Below, piece after piece: positions 17,995 to 27,200 of a DNA stretch of 64,000 nucleotides. The notes beneath the pieces are model-generated. The model was not told the DNA's origin, ran no database searches, and saw only the letters and a list, made by a program, of their open reading frames with translations. The DNA lies in assembly GCA_028869185.1 (NCBI GenBank), contig JAGWTA010000013.1, positions 1-64,000 on the forward strand, given 5' to 3'. The first letter of the stretch is position 1. Each line of letters starts with the position of its first letter. The position numbers and the translations under genes are program-made. The DNA comes from Hyphomicrobiales bacterium. GTDB taxonomy: Bacteria; Pseudomonadota; Alphaproteobacteria; Rhizobiales; Beijerinckiaceae.

Positions 17995-19091
17995 TGAGCT
18001 CCGTCATCGCGCAGGCGCCTGTGCGCCCCCAGTCGCCATCGAGCGTCAAGCTGCACTACATTCAGGCGTTGCGCGGCCTCGCGGCAACGCTGGTCCTGTT
18101 CGATCATATTCTGACGACGCTCATCAAATACGGCGACATTCCCGCGTCCTACGCACCGCTGTTCGCGCGGCTCGGCGGCGTCGGGGTATCGATCTTTTTC
18201 GTCATCAGCGGCTTCATCATGATGCATATGGAAGGCGAGGGCGGCCACGCGCCGCAGGCGGCCCGGACATTCCTGTTGAAGCGCATCATTCGCATCGCGC
18301 CCGTTTACTGGCTGGCGACGGCGCTGAGTTTCGTCTTGCTTGTTCTCGTCAAAAAGCCGGAGCCGCCGATCTATCTCGCCAAATCGCTGTTGTTCATTCC
18401 GTATTTCTCGAGCGTGGAGCAGGCGATGTATCCCGTCGTCGCGCAGGGCTGGACGCTGAATTACGAAATGGTTTTCTATCTGGCCTTCGCAGCGGCAATG
18501 ATGGCGCCGGGCCGGCTCGGCTTTCTCGCGCTGACGGCGTTATTCGGCGCGCTCGCAGCGCTCGGCGCGACCGGAATTTTCGGTCCAACGGGCAATGTAG
18601 GCGCGACGGTCATGGGCTTCTACGCCGATCCGATCATCCTCCTGTTTCCGATCGGTATGGGCGTTGCGTTGGCGCAGCGGCGGTGGCCGCGCCTTTTTGA
18701 GAATTCCTATCCCATGCTCGTGGCCATCGGCCTCGTTGCGCTCGACATCATGATTTTCGCCAATGCTTCGCTGCATGAAAATGCGTTGGCGACGCTGACG
18801 ACATTTGCAATCTCGATCGCCAGCGTCGGCGTTTGCGCCATGCACGGCGGGCAGCCTGTCGGATGGTCCAGTCGCCTCTGGGAAATGCTGGGCGATTCCT
18901 CTTACAGCCTGTACCTCTTTCACACGCTGGTTCTGGCCGTGCTCAACCGCACGCTCGATGCGCATGGCCTCTGGCGCGCGGGCCTTTACATCTCGACGGC
19001 CTTCATCGTGGCGACCGGCGTCGCTTATGCGATTTACGGCTTCATCGAGAAGCCGGTCACCGAACGCTTGCGGCGCAGCCTTCTCGCCTGA
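17994..19091 (+). CDS. Acyltransferase 3 family membrane protein (second)
   Basis: A 365-residue membrane protein with about ten hydrophobic segments. The motif KLHYIQALRGLAATLVLFDHIL carries the R-G-x-A signature and the conserved His; other motifs are IFFVISGFIMMHM, RIIRIAPVYWLAT, WTLNYEMVFY and DSSYSLYLFHTLVL. The start overlaps the GH10 stop as TGATG, so translation is coupled. It probably O-acylates a cell-surface or exported polysaccharide. It is distinct in sequence from the acyltransferase at 13805-15013. Confidence 0.88.
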   Translation: MSSVIAQAPVRPQSPSSVKLHYIQALRGLAATLVLFDHILTTLIKYGDIPASYAPLFARLGGVGVSIFFVISGFIMMHMEGEGGHAPQAARTFLLKRIIRIAPVYWLATALSFVLLVLVKKPEPPIYLAKSLLFIPYFSSVEQAMYPVVAQGWTLNYEMVFYLAFAAAMMAPGRLGFLALTALFGALAALGATGIFGPTGNVGATVMGFYADPIILLFPIGMGVALAQRRWPRLFENSYPMLVAIGLVALDIMIFANASLHENALATLTTFAISIASVGVCAMHGGQPVGWSSRLWEMLGDSSYSLYLFHTLVLAVLNRTLDAHGLWRAGLYISTAFIVATGVAYAIYGFIEKPVTERLRRSLLA

Positions 19092-19155
19092 ACCGCAAAC
19101 GCGCCCTTGCGCGGCTGCATTCGCAAGCAGGCGCGGTGCGCCCTATATTGGCGCC

Positions 19156-19935
19156 ATGCAAAAGCTCCCGACCTTTTTCGTCTCGCACGGCTCGCCCAAC
19201 ATCGTGCTGCACGACAGCCCGGCTCGACGCTTTCTGGAGGGGCTCGCCGCCAGCATTCCGCGCCCGAACGCCATCCTGGTCATGTCCGCGCATTTCGAGC
19301 ACGACACGCCGGTCGTCGTCGCCGATCGCGAACCGAAAATGATCTATGATTTCGGCGGTTTCGAACCCGAATTGTACACGATGACCTATTCGGCGCCCGG
19401 CGCGCTCGATCTGGCCGCAACCGCCGCAGACATGGCGACGAAAGCCGGCGTCAAGACCTTCGCCGCGACGGGCCGGGGCTACGACCACGGAACATGGACG
19501 GCGCTGAAACTGATCTATCCGAACGCCGACATTCCCGTCGCGCAGATCGCCGTGCAACCGCACGAGGGCGGGCGCCACCACGCGCAGCTCGGGCGGGCGC
19601 TGGCGCCGCTGCGCGAGCAGGGCGTGCTGGTGCTGGGCTCGGGCAGCCTCACGCATAATCTGCGCGCATTTTTCGCCGCGCGAAACGCGCCGGGCCCTGC
19701 GCCAGCATGGGCGCAGGATTTTGGAAACTGGGTGGAGCAAAAGGCGAGCGCGGGCGATCTCGACGCCATTGCTGATTTCGAACATGCGCCGGACTTCCAA
19801 AAAAACCATCCGAGCGACGAGCATTTCCTGCCCTTTCCCTTCGCCTTTGGAGCGGCGGGCCCGGGCGCGACCGGCCAGCGCATTCACGCTTCCAGCCAGA
19901 GCGTGCTGCTGCTTGACGCTTACCGGTTCGGGTAA
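19156..19935 (+). CDS. LigB/DODA-type extradiol dioxygenase (YgiD-like)
   Basis: A 259-residue protein of the class III extradiol ring-cleavage dioxygenase family. Metal-ligand type residues are visible in FFVSHGSPNIVL, MSAHFEHDTP and the DHGTWTALKLIYP segment, plus GSGSLTHNL. The E. coli relative YgiD is reported to act on catechols such as DOPA, but the native substrate in most bacteria is unknown. The ATG at 19156 gives the typical beginning of the family. It converges with the glycosyltransferase gene, two bases apart. Confidence 0.87.
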   Translation: MQKLPTFFVSHGSPNIVLHDSPARRFLEGLAASIPRPNAILVMSAHFEHDTPVVVADREPKMIYDFGGFEPELYTMTYSAPGALDLAATAADMATKAGVKTFAATGRGYDHGTWTALKLIYPNADIPVAQIAVQPHEGGRHHAQLGRALAPLREQGVLVLGSGSLTHNLRAFFAARNAPGPAPAWAQDFGNWVEQKASAGDLDAIADFEHAPDFQKNHPSDEHFLPFPFAFGAAGPGATGQRIHASSQSVLLLDAYRFG

Positions 19936-19937
19936 CG

Positions 19938-21095
19938 CTAGCGCGCTTCCTCCCGCACGGTCATCTTCTGGCCATGCCAGGTGAAATCGTCGACAAGCCA
20001 TGCGTCGACCCACAGCGCCGGCAGCAGCAGATCGCGCGTGATCATGGCGAAGGGCGCACGCCATGTCAGCGGCAGACGCGTCGCAACCGCCAGCGCGAGT
20101 TCGGCGCCGTAGAGCAATGCGGCGACGCCAGCCGCCGTTGCAATCGCCGAGCCGCCGAAACCTTGCGCGGCCCAGGCGCCAGCGATCGCTGGCGGCAATG
20201 CGCCCGTCAGGATTTCCGGCGCAAAATGCGCGGGGAATGTCGCTCGCCGCAAGCGCGCCCAGCGCGCATGGCGCCCCCACACGGCGCGCAATGTGCGTTT
20301 GCCGAGCGGCTGCTCGAATGGCCGGTCGACAAGATGAATCTCGTAACCCTGGGCGCGCACGACCTTGGTGGAGGCGGCGTCTTCGGCGATTTCGGCCGCC
20401 AGCGCGCCGATGCCGCCGGCGTCATCGAGCACGGAGCGGCGCCAGAGCATGTTCTTGCCCTGCGCAAAGCCCATGCCGACCGCCTCCGCCGCAAACTGCC
20501 AGCGCGCCTGAAACGTGTTCAGCATCGCGCATTCCACATCGGCGGCGAAACCGTCTGGCGCCGAGCCGAGCGGCATCGAGACGACAAGCCCCGTCTCGGT
20601 GCGCACCGGCGCCATCAGCCGCGCGAGATAATCCGGCGGCATGAGCACGTTGGAATCGGCCAGCACGACCCAGGCGTGTCGCGCGGCCTGCCAACCCTTC
20701 ACGCAATTGTTGAGTTTGGGGTTGGAGGAAATCGGGTCATCGCCGATCAGCAATCGGGCCTTTGCGTTGGGATGGGCTGCGATGGCGGCCTCCGCAAGAG
20801 CGATCACCGGATCGTTGGCGCGCTGGACGCAGAACAGCACTTCGTATTGCGGCCAGTCGATGCGGAAGATCGATTGCAGCGTCTGGCGGCTGAAGGGCTC
20901 TACGCCGCAAAGCGGCTGTACGATGGAAACCGCCGGACGCGGCCCGGGCGAGGCGACGAAGCGTTTGCGCCAGCGTCGGGCCGCCAGCGCCATGGCGATG
21001 AGGTTGAGCGCGACGAGAACCGCGCAAAAGGCGGCGGCGAACAGCGGCCAAAGCGGCGCAGGGCTCGCGGCAGGGGCGGAAAGGGCGCTTAACAA
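19938..21095 (-). CDS. Ceramide glucosyltransferase-like / HpnI-like glycosyltransferase (GT21)
   Basis: A 385-residue membrane-bound GT-A enzyme. An N-terminal helix (residues 13-38) precedes the catalytic domain with [11 protein letters not shown], the nucleotide-binding [24 protein letters not shown] and the DxD-like region [15 protein letters not shown], then a Q-x-x-R-W-like segment ([15 protein letters not shown]) and C-terminal helices. This matches the GT21 family, which includes ceramide glucosyltransferase and the hopanoid enzyme HpnI. No other hpn genes are in the window, so the lipid acceptor is open. The start is TTG at 21095 and uncertain. Confidence 0.82.
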   Translation of the reverse strand: MLSALSAPAASPAPLWPLFAAAFCAVLVALNLIAMALAARRWRKRFVASPGPRPAVSIVQPLCGVEPFSRQTLQSIFRIDWPQYEVLFCVQRANDPVIALAEAAIAAHPNAKARLLIGDDPISSNPKLNNCVKGWQAARHAWVVLADSNVLMPPDYLARLMAPVRTETGLVVSMPLGSAPDGFAADVECAMLNTFQARWQFAAEAVGMGFAQGKNMLWRRSVLDDAGGIGALAAEIAEDAASTKVVRAQGYEIHLVDRPFEQPLGKRTLRAVWGRHARWARLRRATFPAHFAPEILTGALPPAIAGAWAAQGFGGSAIATAAGVAALLYGAELALAVATRLPLTWRAPFAMITRDLLLPALWVDAWLVDDFTWHGQKMTVREEAR

Positions 21096-21158
21096 CGGGC
21101 TTGCAACCTGTCACAAGGGCGCGCCCGGCCAGCGCCGGGCGGAAGATTCTCAAAGCCC

Positions 21159-22496
21159 ATGCCTTCTCCTGTCGTCCGCTTCGCGCCATCGCCCACAGGG
21201 CGCATTCACCTCGGCAACGCGCGCACCGCCTTGCTGAACTATCTGACGGCGGCCCGCCTGCATGGCAGATTCGTGCTGCGGTTCGATGACACTGATCTTG
21301 CCCGCTCGACGGAGGCGTTTGCGCAATCCATCGAGGAAGATCTGTTGTGGCTGGGCGCGGTTCCCGATGCGATCTATCGTCAGTCGCAGCGTCTGGCCCT
21401 TTACGAGGCCGCGGCGCAAAAGCTGAAGGATGCCGGGCTTCTCTATCCCGCCTATGAAACGCAGGGCGAACTCGACCGCCGCCGCAAGTTGCAGCAGTCA
21501 CGCGGCCTGCCGCCGATCTACGACCGCGCCGCGTTGAAACTGACCGACGCCGACCGCGCAAAACTCGCCGCCGAAGGGCGCGCCCCGCATTGGCGTTTCA
21601 AGCTGGCGCACGAGGTTGTGCGCTGGGACGATCTGGTGCGCGGCGAAAGCCACATCGATTGCGCTTCGCTGTCCGATCCGGTCCTCGTGCGCGAGGACGG
21701 TTCGTTCCTCTACACGTTGCCGTCCGTCGTCGACGATCTCGACATGGGGATCACCCATGTCATTCGCGGCGAGGATCACGTCACCAATACAGCGGTGCAG
21801 ATCCAGATTTCGCACGCGCTGGCGGGGCGCGCGCCGCTCTACGCCCATCACAATCTTCTGGTCGACGCCACCGGCGCAGGCCTCTCGAAGCGCACGGGCG
21901 CGCTGTCGATTTCCTCGTTGCGCGAAGCCGGCGTCGAAGCGCTGGCTGTCGCAGCGCTCGCCGTGTTGACGGGTTCTTCCGACGAAGTTCACCCCGTCGC
22001 ATCGCTTGGCGAACTGGCCGAACAGTTCGATCTCGCGCATATCTCGCGCAACGCCGCAAAATTTGATCCCGCCGAATTGCGCTCCTTGACGGCGCGCACG
22101 CTGCACATGCTCGAATATGACGCCGTCGCTGACCGTCTCGCAGCGATGGGCGTTGCAGGTCCGCAGGCTGAAGCCTTCTGGCGCGCCGTGCGCGGCAATC
22201 TCGAAACATTCGCCGATGTCGCGGTCTGGCGCGCTGTCGTTCAGGACGATATCGCGCCGGTGATCGAGGACGCCGCCTTCTGCCGCGCGGCCGCTGCGCT
22301 TCTGCCGCCCGAACCGTGGGATGAGACGACGTGGAGCGCCTGGACGCAGTCCGTCAAAACGCAAACCGGCGCCAAGGGCAGGGCGCTTTTCCATCCGCTG
22401 CGCCTTGCGCTCACGGGGCGCGAAACCGGCCCCGAACTTGCCAAATTGCTGCCGTTGATCGGCGCTGCGCGTGTGCGCAAACGCCTTGGCGCCTGA
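21159..22496 (+). CDS. gltX: Glutamate--tRNA ligase
   Basis: Class I aminoacyl-tRNA synthetase, 445 residues. The HIGH-type motif is [16 protein letters not shown] and the KMSKS-type motif is [18 protein letters not shown] is the conserved Glu-AMP binding region. The length and divergence suggest the second GltX type that many alphaproteobacteria carry, which charges tRNA-Gln for later amidation; this assignment is inference. It is divergent from the GT21 gene with 63 bases between them. Its stop codon is inside the loop of an intrinsic terminator. Confidence 0.93.
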   Translation: MPSPVVRFAPSPTGRIHLGNARTALLNYLTAARLHGRFVLRFDDTDLARSTEAFAQSIEEDLLWLGAVPDAIYRQSQRLALYEAAAQKLKDAGLLYPAYETQGELDRRRKLQQSRGLPPIYDRAALKLTDADRAKLAAEGRAPHWRFKLAHEVVRWDDLVRGESHIDCASLSDPVLVREDGSFLYTLPSVVDDLDMGITHVIRGEDHVTNTAVQIQISHALAGRAPLYAHHNLLVDATGAGLSKRTGALSISSLREAGVEALAVAALAVLTGSSDEVHPVASLGELAEQFDLAHISRNAAKFDPAELRSLTARTLHMLEYDAVADRLAAMGVAGPQAEAFWRAVRGNLETFADVAVWRAVVQDDIAPVIEDAAFCRAAAALLPPEPWDETTWSAWTQSVKTQTGAKGRALFHPLRLALTGRETGPELAKLLPLIGAARVRKRLGA

Positions 22497-22513
22497 GGGC
22501 GCCAAGGCTTTTT
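22483..22513 (+). terminator. Intrinsic terminator enclosing the gltX stop codon
   Basis: Stem GCCTTGGCGCC / GGCGCCAAGGC (11 pairs) followed by TTTTTAA. The stop codon TGA (22494-22496) is in the four-base loop, so the last gltX codons form the 5' arm. Confidence 0.9.
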
Positions 22514-22534
22514 AAGAGCGTTTCATCACAAGGC

Positions 22535-23029
22535 TCAACGGCCAGCCGGATTCTGCCCGCTGCGATGGCCGCCCCAGGCGCGATTGGCGCCCCAGCCATG
22601 ATGGCCGCCCCAGCCGCCGCGATGGCCCCACCCGCGATGGCCGCCCCAGCCGCGGTTTACGCCCCACCCCGGCGCATATCCGCCGCCGTAATAGCCGCCA
22701 TAGACCGGATAAGAATAGGAATAGCCGTAGGACGGATAGCCATAGCCGTAGCCATAGGCCGGGTATCCGTAATCATAACCGTAGCCGTATCCATAGCCCG
22801 GGCTGGCCAGTCCGCCGATGATGCCCGCAATGACGCCAGCAGCGAGCGCTGCGCCGGGATCGACGCCGCGGTGATGCCGATAGTGGCGATGGTGACGGCG
22901 GTAACGGACATCCGTAACCGATGCCTGTGGGCTCAACGTCTGCTGCGCTGGGCGCAGCGCCGGAGCGGCATTCGTTGAAATGGTCGTCGCGGCGATTGCG
23001 CCTGCGAGCGCCAGAGACAACGTTTTCAT
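22535..23029 (-). CDS. Secreted Gly/Tyr/Trp-rich repeat protein
   Basis: A 164-residue protein with a signal peptide (MKTLSLALAGAIAATTISTNA), a His/Arg-rich segment (RYRRHHRHYRHHRG), a short glycine-zipper-like helix (PGAALAAGVIAGIIGGLASP) and then low-complexity repeats of GYGYGYP and GWGGHRGWG type to the end. Similar small 'YMGG-like' Gly-zipper proteins are common in Hyphomicrobiales and have no known function. The zipper could insert in a membrane. The start at 23029 gives a clean signal peptide. Confidence 0.8.
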   Translation of the reverse strand: MKTLSLALAGAIAATTISTNAAPALRPAQQTLSPQASVTDVRYRRHHRHYRHHRGVDPGAALAAGVIAGIIGGLASPGYGYGYGYDYGYPAYGYGYGYPSYGYSYSYPVYGGYYGGGYAPGWGVNRGWGGHRGWGHRGGWGGHHGWGANRAWGGHRSGQNPAGR

Positions 23030-23095
23030 GGCTTTTCCTCCTGTTCGGGAAAGAGCCCCCTTCAGGAGTAAAACGCAGAGCCGCCCGTTCTGTTC

Positions 23096-24145
23096 CTATT
23101 GGTCGTCCGGCAGGGCTTGCGCGCGCGACGCTGCGGCCTTTTCGCGCAGGATTTTCGCCGTCGCGTCCGGATCGAATTTCGCGCGCGAGGTCTGCGGTTT
23201 TCGCGCAGGCGCAACGCGCGACAGCTCCTCGGCCTTTTCCGGGGTGACGTTGATATCCCCCTTCTTGCTGTCGATCATCGTCTCCGCGTGCGCAAGCGCC
23301 TGCGACCAGCTCTGGTCGGGCGGTTTGCAGGTGCAGGACTTGTCGGCGACCTTCTCGTATTTGAAGGCGTTGGGCAGATTTTTATAGAGATCGCCCTCGA
23401 TCGAAACGGCGCTCTTCATGTCGCCGCGCTGGCGGCGTGTATAAAGACGCACAGCGGTGTTCGGGCAGAGCGCCGTGCACAATTGCTGCAGGTCTTCAAG
23501 CGATCCGCGCCGCGCCGAATAGGAAACGGGGAAGAAGCCGCCGTCGCACACGCGCACGCAGACCGCCATCGATCCGCCGGACGGCCGCTGGTCTTCAATC
23601 GCGGCGCTTTGTTCGCCGTCGTCATTTTCGCGCAGGCGCTCCACCTTGCGCGGCGTGTCGTCGGTGAGCGGCGGCAATTCCTCCTCGATCTGCGGCTCCG
23701 GCCGCACGCCAAACAGGCGCTCGATGAAATTGGGCGCAGCGGCGCGCGCAGGACGCGGATTGCGGCATTCGTTCTCGTAGCGCGCACGCAGCGCGCGCGC
23801 AGCGTTGGCGTCGTCGAACGTCGCCGCCTGCAAACGCGATACATTCGCCTGCATCTGCTGGATCTGCGCATTGAGCCCGTCGCACTGCGGCGGTCGCGAG
23901 CCGCCGAAAAACGGAATTTGCAGACGGTCGCAGCCCAGTTGCCTTGCATGCGCGATGGTGCGCGCAAGGTCGTTCTGCTGGCGGCGCAAGGCTGCCGCGC
24001 CCCGGCCGGCTGCGCCGCGCTCCATGGCCGAAATCTGGCTGGCCATGCGCGAGCATGCCGCCGATTGCGCCAGCGCCGGCGCGGCCGCCGCGATGAGGGC
24101 GAAGGCGGCGAGCGCCGTTTTCAATCCATGCCGTTTCGTCGCCAT
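23096..24145 (-). CDS. DUF2865 domain secreted protein
   Basis: A 349-residue protein with a signal peptide (MATKRHGLKTALAAFALIAAAAPALAQ), a coiled region rich in Gln and Arg (MASQISAMERGAAGRG...) with paired Cys, and the DUF2865 core MAVCVRVCDGGFFPVSYSARRG with ALCPNTAVRLYTRRQRGDMKSAV. The C-terminus (residues 280-349) is charged and probably disordered. DUF2865 proteins are typical of Hyphomicrobiales and are uncharacterised. The start at 24145 was chosen for the signal peptide; an ATG at 24172 is in frame. It is divergent from the CreA gene. Confidence 0.82.
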   Translation of the reverse strand: MATKRHGLKTALAAFALIAAAAPALAQSAACSRMASQISAMERGAAGRGAAALRRQQNDLARTIAHARQLGCDRLQIPFFGGSRPPQCDGLNAQIQQMQANVSRLQAATFDDANAARALRARYENECRNPRPARAAAPNFIERLFGVRPEPQIEEELPPLTDDTPRKVERLRENDDGEQSAAIEDQRPSGGSMAVCVRVCDGGFFPVSYSARRGSLEDLQQLCTALCPNTAVRLYTRRQRGDMKSAVSIEGDLYKNLPNAFKYEKVADKSCTCKPPDQSWSQALAHAETMIDSKKGDINVTPEKAEELSRVAPARKPQTSRAKFDPDATAKILREKAAASRAQALPDDQ

Positions 24146-24272
24146 GCCCACAACCCTATCTGATTCCTTCATATTCCGCGCGATTGTGGCTATCCGACGC
24201 CCGACCGCCCCGATTTCCCCTTTTCCTCGGGGGCGGGCCGCTCCATATGTGGCGCCGAACATGGAGCGCTTC

Positions 24273-24800
24273 ATGAAACCCGCTATCGCCGCTTTTCTTC
24301 TGGCCGCCGGCCTGTCCCTCGTTGCCCCGCTCGGCGCGGGAGCCTTCTCCTCGGACGGGCCCGACCTGATTTTTCGCAAATCCATTACGTTCAAGCTTCT
24401 GACGCCGAACGACAAGCTGGCGACCTACGCCATCGACGACCCGTTGGTGGATGGCGTTGTGTGCCACTACACCACTCCTGAAAAGGGCGGCCTGTCGGGC
24501 ATGGTGGGCGTGGCCGAGCAGACATCGGATGTGTCCATCGCCTGCCGGCAGTATGGCCCGATCACGATCAAGGAAAAATTCGAGCAGGGCGACGTCGTGT
24601 TCACCGAGCGGCGGTCCATCCTGTTCAAGCGCATGCAAATCGTCCGTGGCTGCGACGCCAAACGCAACGTGCTCGTTTACATGGTTTACTCGGACAAGCT
24701 CATCGACGGTTCGCCGAAAAACTCGACATCCGCCGTCCCGATTCAGCCTTGGGGCGCCGGCGCCGAGCCGCCGCGCTGCGGCGATTTCGTCAAGGGCTGA
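24273..24800 (+). CDS. CreA family protein
   Basis: A 175-residue secreted protein of the CreA family: signal peptide, then FRKSITFKLLTPNDKLATYAIDDPLVDGVVCHY, KGGLSGMVGVAEQTSDVSIACRQYGPI and FKRMQIVRGCDAKRNVLVYMVYSDKLIDGSPKNSTSAVPI, all CreA landmarks. The ATG at 24273 has GGAGCG six bases upstream and is preferred to the ATG at 24261. CreA homologs are periplasmic and their function is not settled. It converges with the next gene, two bases apart. Confidence 0.9.
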   Translation: MKPAIAAFLLAAGLSLVAPLGAGAFSSDGPDLIFRKSITFKLLTPNDKLATYAIDDPLVDGVVCHYTTPEKGGLSGMVGVAEQTSDVSIACRQYGPITIKEKFEQGDVVFTERRSILFKRMQIVRGCDAKRNVLVYMVYSDKLIDGSPKNSTSAVPIQPWGAGAEPPRCGDFVKG

Positions 24801-24801
24801 G

Positions 24802-25119
24802 TCAGGGGGCGCAGGCGATCACGACCGATCCCGGGCTCGCCTTCAGCGCGCCGGCGTCGATCGAGGCTGTCAGATCCTCGGCCTTGCCGAAGGCGCGGGC
24901 GGCGCTGAAACCGTGCCCCTCGCACCAGGCGTCTGCGACGATCTTGCCGCATTTCTGGCCATCCACCAGGCAATCGGTCACGCCGTAGCCCTCGGCGCCG
25001 CCGATGACGAAGGTTTGCGCCTGCGCAGAATGGCGAAGGCCCGCGACAAGCAGAAGGCTGGCGAGAAAAGGTGCGGCGAGGCGGGGCAGGATACCGCGCT
25101 CGAACTCGGCGAACGACAT
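24802..25119 (-). CDS. Small secreted hypothetical protein
   Basis: A 105-residue protein with a hydrophobic N-terminal segment (LPRLAAPFLASLLLVAGLRHSAQA) that looks like a signal peptide. The mature part TFVIGGAEGYGVTDCLVDGQKCGKIVADAWCEGHG has four Cys and a GYGV motif, and the tail reads ITAS...GSVVIACAP. I recognise the pattern 'CL..G..CG..VAD.WC...G' from small uncharacterised alphaproteobacterial proteins, with likely disulfides. It converges with the CreA gene; the upstream region is a 234-base gap before cysS. Confidence 0.75.
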   Translation of the reverse strand: MSFAEFERGILPRLAAPFLASLLLVAGLRHSAQAQTFVIGGAEGYGVTDCLVDGQKCGKIVADAWCEGHGFSAARAFGKAEDLTASIDAGALKASPGSVVIACAP

Positions 25120-25181
25120 TAAGGAAGCTCTTGCGCGAAGGACGATTGAATTCGCCTTATTCTCGCCCGAAGGCGGTAAAG

Positions 25182-25196
25182 AAAGGTTTAACCTTT
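25182..25196. promoter_or_regulatory. Perfect inverted repeat AAAGGTT-T-AACCTTT upstream of cysS
   Basis: Seven-base arms around one central T, in the gap between the divergent small secreted protein gene (24802-25119) and cysS (25354). Size and position fit a repressor or activator site, but no regulator is known for it. The rest of the gap holds no gene that I can support. Confidence 0.35.
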
Positions 25197-25353
25197 TGGA
25201 CCGTCTTGACGCCGTCGCGGCAATTTGCGCATGGTCTTGCCATGACGAAATGCGCCAGCCCGCGCTGCATTATTATCCGCTAGCCGCCCCGCTGGCTGGA
25301 TCTGTCATGTCCTCATGAAAGATGGTCCGGCCGCAAGGCTGAGAGACCGTTTG

Positions 25354-26706
25354 ATGACGCCGAACCTGAAACTGTACAACACGTTGTCGCGCGCGAAGGA
25401 AACATTCGTTCCCATCGACGCCAAAAACGTGCGCATGTATGTGTGCGGGCCGACCGTCTATGATTACGCGCATATCGGCAATGCGCGGCCCATGATCGTG
25501 TTCGACGTGTTGTTCCGTCTGTTGCGGCACGCCTATGGCGCCGATCATGTGAAATACGTCCGCAACATCACCGACGTGGACGACAAGATCAACGCGCGCG
25601 CCGCCGAGCGCGGCCTGACGATCCGCGAGCTGACCGAGCGCACCAATGCGGTCTTTCAGGACGATGTGAAGGCGCTGGGTTGTCTTGAGCCAGACGAGCA
25701 GCCGCGTGCGACTGAACATATCGCCGAAATGCTCGTGCTGATCGATCGCCTCATCGCGCGCGGCCATGCTTATGCGGCGGACGGCCATGTGCTTTTCTCG
25801 ACTCCCTCGATGCGCGAATACGGCGCTCTGTCGCGCCGCCCGCTGGATGAAATGATCGCGGGCGCGCGCGTCGACGTGGCTTCGTACAAGCGCGACGAAA
25901 TGGATTTCGTGCTGTGGAAACCCTCGAAGGACAACGAGCCGGGTTGGGACAGTCCGTGGGGCAGGGGGCGGCCCGGCTGGCATATCGAATGTTCGGCCAT
26001 GAGCTGGAAGCACCTCGGCGAGATGTTCGACATTCACGGCGGCGGCATCGATCTCGTCTTTCCTCACCACGAGAACGAAATCGCGCAGACGCGCTGCGCG
26101 TTCGGCCATAACGTGATGGCCAATTACTGGATGCACAACGGCTTCTTGCAGGTGGAAGGCGAAAAAATGTCGAAAAGCGCCGGCAATTTCGTCACCATCC
26201 ATGACTTGCTGCACACCGATCAGTTTGGCGGACGCAAATGGTCCGGCGCGGCGCTGCGCCTTGCGATGCTGCGCACGCATTATCGCCAGCCGATTGATTT
26301 CACCGCGCGCGCGCTGGAGGAAGCCGACAAGACGCTCGATGAATGGGCGAAAGCGACGCGCAATTGCAAGGCGGCGCAGCCTACCGATGAATTCGTCGCC
26401 GCTTTGTCCGACGATCTCAACTTCGCCAAGGCCGAGGCGCACCTGCACGTCTTGCGCCGAGCCGATCCTGCGGCCCTGCTTGCAAACCTCGATCTGATCG
26501 GCGTGAAGCGCGCCGAACTTCTGGCGGACGACGATGGCGATCAGCTTCCGGCCGCGCAGGTCGAAACGCTCGTGAACGCCCGCCTCGCTGCCCGCGCGGC
26601 AAAAAACTGGGCTGAATCCGATCGCATTCGTGACGAACTGGCCGCGCAGGGCGTCGTGCTGAAAGACAACAAGGACGGGACAACGACATGGGAGATGAAG
26701 CGATGA
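25354..26706 (+). CDS. cysS: Cysteine--tRNA ligase
   Basis: Class I aminoacyl-tRNA synthetase, 450 residues. Zinc ligand C31 and the HIGN motif ([11 protein letters not shown], residues 37-46), WHIECSAM and [17 protein letters not shown] for the zinc site, and the KMSKS loop [11 protein letters not shown] are all present. The ATG at 25354 is preceded by GAGAGA. The stop overlaps the next gene (ATGA), starting a tightly coupled cysS-GNAT-cimA run. Confidence 0.97.
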   Translation: MTPNLKLYNTLSRAKETFVPIDAKNVRMYVCGPTVYDYAHIGNARPMIVFDVLFRLLRHAYGADHVKYVRNITDVDDKINARAAERGLTIRELTERTNAVFQDDVKALGCLEPDEQPRATEHIAEMLVLIDRLIARGHAYAADGHVLFSTPSMREYGALSRRPLDEMIAGARVDVASYKRDEMDFVLWKPSKDNEPGWDSPWGRGRPGWHIECSAMSWKHLGEMFDIHGGGIDLVFPHHENEIAQTRCAFGHNVMANYWMHNGFLQVEGEKMSKSAGNFVTIHDLLHTDQFGGRKWSGAALRLAMLRTHYRQPIDFTARALEEADKTLDEWAKATRNCKAAQPTDEFVAALSDDLNFAKAEAHLHVLRRADPAALLANLDLIGVKRAELLADDDGDQLPAAQVETLVNARLAARAAKNWAESDRIRDELAAQGVVLKDNKDGTTTWEMKR

Positions 26707-27200
26707 GCGTCGCCCTTCGCCCCTTCATTCCCGCCGATGCGCCGCGTCTTGCGCGCCTGTTTCGCGATTCAGTGGAAACCCTGGCCGAAGAAGATTATTC
26801 CGACAGCCAGCGCGCCGCATGGTCCGCCGCCGCAGATGATCTTGCAGCTTTCGCCCAGCGTCTCGCCGGCGCCCTGACGCTGGTGGCGATGCAGGATCAC
26901 AAGATCGCCGGTTTCGCCTCGCTGCATGACGGCAAGATCGATATGCTTTATGTCGATCCAGAACATGCGCGCCGGGGCGTGGCGAGCGCGCTGGTCGATG
27001 CTCTCGAAAAGCTCGGCCGCGCCCGCGGCGCAAAAACCATTGAAACGGATGCGTCCGATACGGCGCGCGATTTTTTTGCGGCGCGCGGCTATCAGGCGCA
27101 GCAACGCAACACCATCGCGCTCGAAGGCGAATGGCTCGCCAATACGACGATGAAAAAATCCCTCGAACAGAATTCCGCGCCCGGAGCGCGCCTGCAATGA
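26703..27200 (+). CDS. GNAT family N-acetyltransferase
   Basis: A 165-residue GNAT acetyltransferase. The acetyl-CoA binding motif A is in [23 protein letters not shown], preceded by the beta-strand [14 protein letters not shown] and followed by [18 protein letters not shown]. The substrate cannot be told from sequence. It overlaps cysS at its start and cimA at its end by four bases each, so it is translated with both. Confidence 0.88.
   Translation: MSVALRPFIPADAPRLARLFRDSVETLAEEDYSDSQRAAWSAAADDLAAFAQRLAGALTLVAMQDHKIAGFASLHDGKIDMLYVDPEHARRGVASALVDALEKLGRARGAKTIETDASDTARDFFAARGYQAQQRNTIALEGEWLANTTMKKSLEQNSAPGARLQ

Noticed and set aside
19938..22496. gltX as a possible glutamyl-Q tRNA(Asp) synthetase (GluQ)
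   Set aside because: GluQ lacks the anticodon-binding C-terminal domain and is about 300 residues; this protein is 445 residues with full-length architecture.
25241..25283. Tiny frame MTKCASPRC... in the gap before cysS
   Set aside because: About 13 residues, no ribosome site and no conserved feature.
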